The position numbers and the translations under genes were made by a program. Shown here piece after piece: positions 6,714 to 12,597 of a stretch of 12,597 bases of DNA. Origin of the DNA: Planctomycetaceae bacterium (lineage in GTDB: Bacteria; Planctomycetota; Planctomycetia; Pirellulales; Pirellulaceae); the NCBI GenBank assembly GCA_018658605.1, contig JABHUV010000091.1, positions 1-12,597 of the forward strand. The letters run 5' to 3'. Below the pieces are notes generated by a model that saw nothing but the letters and a program-made list of their open reading frames with translations, was not told the origin of the DNA and did no database searches. Numbering within the stretch: the stretch's first letter is position 1; the number at the start of each line of letters is the position of its first letter.

Positions 6714-7778
6714 TTAAACCTCGCGGACAAGCGTTACGACGACTTCGCCTTGGCGAGTCAATGGATTGCTGCGTCGACACATGATCATACCGTCTGTCTC
6801 CGCGCGGACTTCGGTGGCTGACGCCGAGATGTCTTCAGGGTTATGGATTTGCGCGATCACTTCACCGGCAGTCACCGTATCTCCTAACTCAACAAAGGGT
6901 TCGAGAATGCCGCTGCAAGGTGCCATGACGTAGTCACGAGCATCAGTCCCTTTGACAACAATCGGTGGGTCATCGGAAAGAGTGATGCTCGGTTCGTCTA
7001 AAATACCCACCCAGACAAGTAGATTGTGAATGCAGTCGCGGGTGGTGGCGAGCATTTCTTTACCGAACTGCGATTTGCTTCCCATCTCTGTACCGAGAGT
7101 AATTTTCCCGAGTCCTTCTGCGTACGAGGGTAGCAGACCACTGCCAGCGACATCAGCGTATAGAAATACGTAGGGCGCGCCGGCCGCTTGGCCTGCTTGC
7201 AGCATGGACTGCATTTGCTCCTCATCGTCGAGTTCGTGCATATTGACCGAGGGGAGGAAGTGCATAGAACTCCCACCAGAATGAATGTCAACGACGAGAT
7301 CCGCTAGTGGGATAATGTTGTGGGCAACATAGTGGGCGATTTGTCCGGTGATGTCGTCGTCGGCAGATCCAGGGAAAGCGCGGTTCATGTTTTTGCCGTC
7401 GATAGGTGATAATCGCGTACCAGCTATTGCGGCGGGTTTATTGAGCATGGGGATCAAAATAATACGGCCGCGCACGTTTTCAATATCAATGGTCCGCGCC
7501 AGGTTCATCAGCGTGACCTGACCCTCGTACTCATCCCCATGGTTACCGCCGGATAAGAAGGCGGTTGGGCCATCACCGTTTTTGATGACTACAATAGGGA
7601 TGTAGTATTGCGCCCAGCCGGCGCTATTTGTGGATTGTGGTACCTTGAGGTTACCAAAATGCACACCATCTGCGTCTAAGTCGATGTCAATAGTTAACGG
7701 TGAAGAGTTGTTTGTGTCGTTCATGTTTAGCAGTTGTTGTTCAGTAGTTAAAGACTCAATTATAGTCTTAGAGTTCAT
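6714..7778 (-). CDS. Zinc deacylase of the succinylglutamate desuccinylase/aspartoacylase family, DoeB-like
   Basis: The 354-residue product (about 336 if the ATG at 7724 is the true start) shows the M14-type zinc site: GGNHGDEYEG with His80 and Glu83, and DIHSGG with His166. It also has the substrate-binding NMNRAFPG (Arg133) and a GTEMG catalytic Glu231. The C-terminal 70 residues (about 284-354; VMAPCSGILEPFVELGD...) resemble a biotinyl/lipoyl-like beta barrel, common in this subgroup. The run of shared motifs (IPIVVIKNGDGPTA, GTRLSPIDG) is close to what I recall of DoeB, which removes acetate from N-alpha-acetyl-2,4-diaminobutyrate during ectoine breakdown. No other ectoine gene is in view, so only a general N-acyl amino acid deacylase role is safe. 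It is likely cytoplasmic (no signal). Neither candidate start has a Shine-Dalgarno sequence. It is divergent from the large cytochrome gene and upstream of the DUF3500 gene. Confidence 0.88.
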   Translation of the reverse strand: MNSKTIIESLTTEQQLLNMNDTNNSSPLTIDIDLDADGVHFGNLKVPQSTNSAGWAQYYIPIVVIKNGDGPTAFLSGGNHGDEYEGQVTLMNLARTIDIENVRGRIILIPMLNKPAAIAGTRLSPIDGKNMNRAFPGSADDDITGQIAHYVAHNIIPLADLVVDIHSGGSSMHFLPSVNMHELDDEEQMQSMLQAGQAAGAPYVFLYADVAGSGLLPSYAEGLGKITLGTEMGSKSQFGKEMLATTRDCIHNLLVWVGILDEPSITLSDDPPIVVKGTDARDYVMAPCSGILEPFVELGDTVTAGEVIAQIHNPEDISASATEVRAETDGMIMCRRSNPLTRQGEVVVTLVREV

Positions 7779-7905
7779 CCTGCGGTTAGTTTTCGTGCGT
7801 TAACTTATCCCGCGTATGATCATCAGTGCCGTACCACCGATTCTTCTCGAGGGGGGCTTTACTATCGAAATAGCAGGGAAGTTTCCTCGGCTATGCATTA
7901 ATGTT

Positions 7906-7909
7906 AGGA
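7906..7909 (+). promoter_or_regulatory. Ribosome binding site of the cytochrome fusion gene
   Basis: AGGA lies 7 bases before the ATG at 7917, supporting that start, which also places a hydrophobic signal segment at the N-terminus. Confidence 0.5.
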
Positions 7910-7916
7910 TACGATT

Positions 7917-10900
7917 ATGAAATTTAATCTAATCATGCTCTGCCGCTATCTACTTGTGTTGGTTATCGCTCATGAATTATCAATTCGCTTGTGCGTTGGC
8001 GATGAGTTGCCTGTTGGAGTAACGAACACACAAAACCCTGCGGATATTTCACTGACGCCGCAACAGTCACTGCAGAAGATAACCGTTCCCCAAGGTTTTA
8101 ATGTCACACTATTTGCGGGTGAACCGGATTTGCGAAGACCGATTGCATTTGATTTTGATGATCGTGGTCGCTTGTGGGTCGTTGAGAACTATGCCCATCC
8201 AGTTTGGGATAAAGATAATCAATCCGATCGCGTCTTGATTTTTGAGGACACCGATAACGACGGAACTTTTGATACACGCAAAGTATTTTGGGACAAAGGG
8301 CGTTATCTGTCGGCGATTGCGGTAGGGCATGGTGGCGTCTGGTTAGGTAATACTCCGGAATTGGTTTTCATCGCAGACAGGGATGCAGACGACGTTCCGG
8401 ATGGACCGCCAGTTACTGTGTTAGATGGATTTCAGATTTCGTCCAATAACGTCCTCAATAATTTTCATTGGGGTCCAGATGGTTGGCTTTATGGTGCAAT
8501 TGGCTTGTCGGAAAAATCCAAAATCGGTAAGCCGCAGAGTGGCGATCCACAACGAACCATGATGTCACGAGGCCTATGGCGGATGAATCCCACATCGCAT
8601 GAGTTTGAAGTGATTGCAGATGGGGTGGTAAACCCTTGGGGTGCGGATTTTAATCAATACGGTGATCTATTTACGACCAATACTGTAATAGGACATTTAT
8701 GGCACATTGTACCTGGGATGTACTGCCAGCGACGGGCGACCGAAGGCGACTATCAATACGTCTATGAACGTATTCAGTCCAATGCTAATCACCTGCATTG
8801 GGGAGGTGGGGCATGGACAAGTTCGCGTGAAACTACCGAATTACACAGCGTCGCTGGTGGCGGACACGCGCATTGCGGTGCGATGGTATATCTGGGTGAT
8901 AATTGGCCTGCGAAGTATCGCGGTGTATTGTTTACTAATAATTTGCACGGAAACCGAGTCAATAGCGACGTGTTAGTGCCACACGATTCGACCTACGTAG
9001 CGGAACATGCCGACGATTTTTTGTTTGGCAACGACCCTTGGTTCCGTGGGCTGTCGATTAAATATGGGCCCGACGGCAGCGTGTTTGTGTCGGATTGGCA
9101 TGACTTCGGCGAGTGCCACGACGGCGATGGCAGTCATCGATCAAGTGGTCGCATCTATCGAATTTCCTATGGTACCCCCGAGGCGTTCCAAAGCGATTTG
9201 CAAAAGATGACGAATATAGAATTGGCCGCATTACACAGCAAAACCAATGAATGGCTGGTTCGCCACGCTCGGCGAATATTACACGAGCGCCACGTCGCTG
9301 GGCAGGATCTGCGTGATGTTCAAGGATTGTTACGCAAACAGTTTGAATCTTCCAGTTCGACCGTGCAACGCTTACGCGCTATGTGGACCCTCAAGCTTGT
9401 TGGCGGACTAGGTGAACAGGAATTGGTTAGACAACTTTCTTCAGAGGACGAGCATGTAAGACGTTGGGCCGTCCGGTTGTTAGCGGAAATGGATCCAGCG
9501 CTTTCGGATACGCACGCAGAATTGGCGAAACTCGCACAAAATGAGTTATCACCAACAGTGCGACTTGCCTTAGCAAGCGCTGTTCAACGATTTACTTTGG
9601 AGGACAGAGCACCTATTTTGTCAGGCTTGTTATCTCAGGATGAGCACATCGACGATCGATTCTTGACGTTGATGATTTGGTACGCGTTAGAACCGATGAT
9701 TGGCTTGAACCGTGCGGCGTTTCTTGAATACGCCACGTTTTCTAAAATTCCTTTGTTGTCGCAATATGTCGTGCGTCGGGCAGCGGATACGGTGCGCCCA
9801 CAACTCAATGACGTTGTTGATGCGATTCTTGGTGCAACTAACGAAACTGTTAGAAAGCATATGTTGCGGGGCTTGTTGACGTCAATGACCAAGCACGGAG
9901 CTCAACCTATGCCTCCGGCTTGGAAAACAGTGATGGCACAAGTGGCGCGCGAGGGGACGCAAAACTCGCAACTCTTGGTCGCTCAGTTATCTACTTTATT
10001 TGGCGATAAACAATCAATCGCCGCGTTGCGGGTGTTAGTCGACAATGACACGGAGTTGATAGCAAAACGGGTGTACGCCTTGGAATCATTATTGCAGGTA
10101 CCTGATGCGGTTACGGTCGAGTTGTTACACTCGTTGGCACAAAAAGAAAACGCGACCGGCGATTCGGAAGATTTACGTCATGCGGCGTTGAAGGCGTTGA
10201 TCAACAGAAATAACGAAATGACGCCGCGTATTTTGCTGCAGCAGTACGCCAAGTATTCTGATGCTGCCAAGCAGGCGGCAATCGATGTGTTGGTGACACG
10301 ACAGGAATTTGTAAAACAAATGCTGATCGCGATTGAAACGGATGTTATTGATAAGACGGACATCTCATCCTTCGCACTGCAACAGTTACGTTCGTTTGAT
10401 TTATCCGACCTAACCCAACGAGTTGCAGAGATTTGGCCTGTGGAGAGCGGAGTGTCAAAACGCGCAGCGGAAATAGTGCGTCTGCAAGAACTGCTCTCTG
10501 ACGAATTTATTGCGCAAGGCAATGCGGAGCAGGGCAGGTTGATTTTTGAGCGCACGTGTGTTCGCTGTCACACTTTGTTCAGCGAGGGAGGCCGCGTCGG
10601 GCCTGACTTGACTGGCTCGGGACGTAAAAATGTTGGTTATTTGATTAATAATCTGACGGACCCAAGTGCTGTAATAGATCCAGCCTATCGACTGACGACT
10701 ATCATTACCACGCAAGGACGTCTACTCAGCGGGTATATCACCTATCAAGACGATCGTGCCGTGGTGATACGAACGCAGCAGTCCGCGGTCAAATTAGCGA
10801 TGAACGATATTGATGAGATGGCTACGCAAAAACGGTCGATGATGCCGGACGGTATGTTGCAAGTGTTTTCAGACGGTCAAATTCGCGACTTGTTTCTATA

Positions 10901-10952
10901 TCTGGGGGGGACGACGCAAGTCGCCCTGCCTGGCAAATCAAACGATAATTGA
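7917..10952 (+). CDS. Secreted PVC-type dehydrogenase: beta-propeller, HEAT-like repeats and cytochrome c
   Basis: This 1011-residue product has three parts. After a signal segment (hydrophobic about residues 4-18) comes a propeller domain, roughly residues 50-415, of the putative membrane-bound dehydrogenase type (TIGR02604-like). It opens with VPQGFNVTLFAGEPDLRRPIA, carries Asp-rich calcium-like loops (EDTDNDGTFD, DRDADDVPDG) and later HWGPDGWLYGAIG and WHDFGECHDGDG. The middle, about 420-860, is alpha-helical and reads as HEAT-like repeats (for example VRRWAVRLLAEMDP). The C-terminus is a cytochrome c domain (TIGR02603-like): CVRCH with Cys881, Cys884 and His885, then GGRVGPDLTGSGR, and RSMMPDG with Met975 or Met976 as the likely second heme ligand. 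All heme residues are present. Such proteins are abundant in Planctomycetota and Verrucomicrobiota and are thought to oxidise sugars or related substrates in the periplasm and pass electrons to heme; the substrate is unknown. It converges on the DUF6174-like gene with a 16-base gap. Confidence 0.92.
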   Translation: MKFNLIMLCRYLLVLVIAHELSIRLCVGDELPVGVTNTQNPADISLTPQQSLQKITVPQGFNVTLFAGEPDLRRPIAFDFDDRGRLWVVENYAHPVWDKDNQSDRVLIFEDTDNDGTFDTRKVFWDKGRYLSAIAVGHGGVWLGNTPELVFIADRDADDVPDGPPVTVLDGFQISSNNVLNNFHWGPDGWLYGAIGLSEKSKIGKPQSGDPQRTMMSRGLWRMNPTSHEFEVIADGVVNPWGADFNQYGDLFTTNTVIGHLWHIVPGMYCQRRATEGDYQYVYERIQSNANHLHWGGGAWTSSRETTELHSVAGGGHAHCGAMVYLGDNWPAKYRGVLFTNNLHGNRVNSDVLVPHDSTYVAEHADDFLFGNDPWFRGLSIKYGPDGSVFVSDWHDFGECHDGDGSHRSSGRIYRISYGTPEAFQSDLQKMTNIELAALHSKTNEWLVRHARRILHERHVAGQDLRDVQGLLRKQFESSSSTVQRLRAMWTLKLVGGLGEQELVRQLSSEDEHVRRWAVRLLAEMDPALSDTHAELAKLAQNELSPTVRLALASAVQRFTLEDRAPILSGLLSQDEHIDDRFLTLMIWYALEPMIGLNRAAFLEYATFSKIPLLSQYVVRRAADTVRPQLNDVVDAILGATNETVRKHMLRGLLTSMTKHGAQPMPPAWKTVMAQVAREGTQNSQLLVAQLSTLFGDKQSIAALRVLVDNDTELIAKRVYALESLLQVPDAVTVELLHSLAQKENATGDSEDLRHAALKALINRNNEMTPRILLQQYAKYSDAAKQAAIDVLVTRQEFVKQMLIAIETDVIDKTDISSFALQQLRSFDLSDLTQRVAEIWPVESGVSKRAAEIVRLQELLSDEFIAQGNAEQGRLIFERTCVRCHTLFSEGGRVGPDLTGSGRKNVGYLINNLTDPSAVIDPAYRLTTIITTQGRLLSGYITYQDDRAVVIRTQQSAVKLAMNDIDEMATQKRSMMPDGMLQVFSDGQIRDLFLYLGGTTQVALPGKSNDN

Positions 10953-10968
10953 TTGTGGCTCTGACGTG

Positions 10969-11538
10969 TTAATTACTGCTTAACGTGATCGAGGTGATGC
11001 TTGCTCCGTTGATCGGTACATCATCTGCAATACGAGTGTCGATCGTGAAGCATGACTTAAGCAATCCATTCTTGAAGAATCGAACGTATCGTTTCTCGTG
11101 GGGAGCGAGGTCACGTTTTACGATTTTGGTGGCTAATTCGTATAAGGTATCAAGTGTTTGTGGTTTGGTACCCTCTTTGTGCGTTCCAAGTTTAACACCG
11201 GTTTCCGTCCAACTCTTTAGCGGTTTGACAACTGGAGCCTTGTCGCCGGGTTTTAAGGGAAGTTGCACTCGAGGGACCCCAGCAAACGATTCATACTTAC
11301 GTTGATGGACTTTGTTATCTCGCATAGTTATTGTGGTGGTAGTTCGATACCCCGTAAAACTAAGTGTGGTAACCGTGTACGAATAATTACCAGCGCAAGA
11401 AGTCCTCAATTGTTTCCATTTCAATTGGCTTTCTCGCAGTTGTTCTTGTTCGGCCTCAGCAAAGACGGAGTTATCGTGATTGAGCGAATAAATGACTAAA
11501 ACAAGAGTTGCAATGGCGAGGGTCTTATGATTAGGCAT
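10969..11538 (-). CDS. Small secreted protein, tentatively DUF6174-like
   Basis: The 189-residue product begins with a Sec signal peptide (hydrophobic LAIATLVLVIYSL, cleavage likely after VFA at residue 27). The mature part has a short helix (EQEQLRESQLKWKQL), then C-x-x-N-Y-S-Y (Cys48, Tyr52, Tyr54), a TMRDNKV strand-turn, a TLDTLYELATKIV helix (128-140), and FFKNGLLKSCFTID (154-167) before a final DDVPINGASI strand. The W...Y-x-Y, D-x-x-V, T-x-D-x-L-Y-E order recalls DUF6174 proteins, but I am not certain. Two cysteines (48 and 163) could form a disulfide after export. The function is unknown. It ends 16 bases from the stop of the cytochrome fusion gene and its start is 74 bases from that of the divergent sulfatase. 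No strong Shine-Dalgarno sequence is seen. Confidence 0.7.
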   Translation of the reverse strand: MPNHKTLAIATLVLVIYSLNHDNSVFAEAEQEQLRESQLKWKQLRTSCAGNYSYTVTTLSFTGYRTTTTITMRDNKVHQRKYESFAGVPRVQLPLKPGDKAPVVKPLKSWTETGVKLGTHKEGTKPQTLDTLYELATKIVKRDLAPHEKRYVRFFKNGLLKSCFTIDTRIADDVPINGASITSITLSSN

Positions 11539-11604
11539 GCTGCGTTTCTTGGGTAACGAGTTGTGTGCAATGAACGTTGTTGATTATTTCGATTTAAGGA
11601 TGAA

Positions 11605-11609
11605 AAGGA
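11605..11609 (+). promoter_or_regulatory. Ribosome binding site of the sulfatase gene
   Basis: AAGGA (within AAGGAAAG) is 3 bases from the ATG at 11613 and 9 bases from the in-frame ATG at 11619. The usual spacing favours 11619, which would drop only the first two residues (MK) of the signal peptide. Confidence 0.5.
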
Positions 11610-11612
11610 AAG

Positions 11613-12597
11613 ATGAAAATGCAAAAAATATCAGGCTCCGTTTGGTTACTGGCGATGTTTTGTTTCGGTGTGCTCCCGCTTGTGGCCGCGCCGAAAACAA
11701 ACATTATTTTGATCATGGCCGATGATATTGGATATGAGTGTTTTGGCTTTGCTGGTAGTAAGCAATACAATACACCTCGGTTAGATCAGTTGGTGGCCGA
11801 AGGAATGTCCTTTACGCATTGTTATTCGCAGCCGTTATGTACGCCGAGTCGAGTAAAACTAATGACTGGCTTATCAAACGTACGTAATTATGCAGCATTT
11901 TCAGTCCTCCGGCAGGATCAGAAAACCATCGGACAGTATTTTCAGGAAAATGGTTATCGCACATGCATCGCTGGGAAATGGCAATTGTACGGTGCTGAAC
12001 ATTATGCAGAACGGTTCCGCGGCAAAGGTACGATGCCTGAGGACGCAGGGTTTGACTCGATGTGTCTGTGGCAAGTTGACAAACTTGGCGGTCGCTTTTG
12101 GAATCCACTGCTGTATGTCGATGGTGAGAATAAACAGTTCGCTGCCGCCGAGTATGGACCTGATATTGCTACTAAGTACATTACCGATTTTATCGAGCAC
12201 AATCGTAGCGAACCATTCTTTGTGTATTACCCGATGATTCTTACCCACAATCCCTTTGTGCCTACGCCCGCTAGTGAAAATCGGATGTCTAAGGATAAAC
12301 AAAAGAACTTCGAGGATATGACGGCCTATATGGATACGCTTATTGGGCGGATTGTTGATAAGACCCGCGAAGTTGGTATTGCCGAGAATACACTAATTTT
12401 ATTTGTTGGTGACAATGGTACCAACGTAGCGATTCGGTCACGTCTTAACGGCGATACGATTCGGGGAGGGAAAGGGAAAATGACCGACGCGGGAACCCGC
12501 GTTCCATTCGTTGCGTATCAACCTGGAACTGTAGAGGCTGGTCAGATCAGTTCAAATTTGATTGATTTCTCGGACTTCTTACCAACAACGCTTGAGG
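11613..12597 (+). CDS. Secreted formylglycine-dependent sulfatase, 3' end outside window
   Basis: The frame is open from ATG 11613 to the window edge, giving 328 visible residues; typical sulfatases have about 450-550. A Sec signal peptide (LLAMFCFGVLPLVAA, about residues 12-26) leads into NIILIMADDIGYE with calcium ligands Asp37-Asp38. The formylglycine motif is C-T-P-S-R (Cys76 to Arg80) followed by VKLMTG, so Cys76 would be converted by a formylglycine-generating enzyme. Lys122 lies in AGKWQL, His212 in THNPF, the DNGT motif (Asp267, Asn268) completes the calcium site, and GGKGK (Lys287/289) matches the late sulfate-binding lysine. Position 124 is Gln where arylsulfatases normally have His (GKWH). 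The enzyme should hydrolyse sulfate esters of carbohydrates outside the cytoplasm; the substrate is unknown. It is divergent from the DUF6174-like gene. Confidence 0.93.
   Translation, partial: MKMQKISGSVWLLAMFCFGVLPLVAAPKTNIILIMADDIGYECFGFAGSKQYNTPRLDQLVAEGMSFTHCYSQPLCTPSRVKLMTGLSNVRNYAAFSVLRQDQKTIGQYFQENGYRTCIAGKWQLYGAEHYAERFRGKGTMPEDAGFDSMCLWQVDKLGGRFWNPLLYVDGENKQFAAAEYGPDIATKYITDFIEHNRSEPFFVYYPMILTHNPFVPTPASENRMSKDKQKNFEDMTAYMDTLIGRIVDKTREVGIAENTLILFVGDNGTNVAIRSRLNGDTIRGGKGKMTDAGTRVPFVAYQPGTVEAGQISSNLIDFSDFLPTTLE

Noticed and set aside
10904..10910. Run of seven G bases near the 3' end of the cytochrome fusion gene
   Set aside because: Considered as a possible frameshift site, but the frame through it encodes a sensible end of the cytochrome domain (LYLGGTT) and stops shortly after, as expected for the family.
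10968..10984. GTTAA/TTAAC inverted repeat between the convergent cytochrome and DUF6174-like genes
   Set aside because: A weak 5-pair AT-rich stem without a T-tract, overlapping the end of a coding region; not supportable as a terminator.
11901..12302. 133-residue minus-strand frame opposite the sulfatase
   Set aside because: It lies fully within the sulfatase, whose frame is intact with all motifs; the product resembles no family.

Overview
The window reads as chromosomal DNA of a planctomycete, most likely a marine or freshwater Pirellulales-like bacterium. The grounds are the gene families, not any marker gene: a very large secreted fusion of dehydrogenase beta-propeller, HEAT-like repeats and cytochrome c (a family typical of Planctomycetota/Verrucomicrobiota), a formylglycine sulfatase, a Tat-exported Gfo/Idh/MocA oxidoreductase, a Tat-exported DUF3500 protein, an FG-GAP/VCBS secreted protein and a PQQ-like propeller protein. 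GC content looks intermediate (about half). Coding is dense, strand use is mixed, and no intergenic gap exceeds about 155 bases. I see no tRNA, rRNA, CRISPR array, insertion sequence or phage gene.

Layout. Bases 1-753 (+) are the 3' part of a PQQ-like beta-propeller gene cut by the window edge. It converges on a two-gene minus-strand unit: a secreted nine-motif FG-GAP/VCBS protein (3744-1744) followed after 44 bases by a DHDPS/NAL-family aldolase-like protein (1699-791) that lacks the family's catalytic lysine. A 154-base divergent region (3745-3898) holds a candidate promoter and a 10-base perfect palindrome, and leads rightward into a Tat-exported Gfo/Idh/MocA oxidoreductase (3935-5275, GTG start proposed) and, 3 bases later, a small GIY-YIG nuclease-domain protein (5279-5557). 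That pair converges, with a 4-base gap, on a DUF3500 protein (6620-5562, -), which has its own extended -10 promoter. Upstream of it on the same strand is a DoeB/aspartoacylase-like zinc deacylase (7778-6714). A second divergent gap (7779-7916) leads to the 1011-residue dehydrogenase/HEAT/cytochrome c protein (7917-10952, +). This converges on a small secreted DUF6174-like protein (11538-10969, -). Divergent from that, the window ends in a sulfatase gene (11613 onward, +) that runs off the right edge.

How the genes may work together. At least six of the ten products carry export signals (Sec or Tat): VCBS protein, oxidoreductase, DUF3500 protein, cytochrome fusion, DUF6174-like protein and sulfatase. 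This fits the planctomycete habit of degrading sulfated or otherwise modified polymers and oxidising the released sugars in the periplasm, with electrons passed to cytochrome c. The mixed strand order argues against one long operon; only VCBS/DHDPS-like and oxidoreductase/GIY-YIG look co-transcribed. A single dedicated pathway is not proven by the sequence.

The points most worth following are replaced active-site residues in otherwise well-preserved enzymes: the DHDPS-like protein has Val at the Schiff-base Lys position and His near the catalytic Tyr position, and the sulfatase has Gln in place of the His of the GKWH motif while keeping its CxPSR formylglycine motif. I found no convincing entirely new system.
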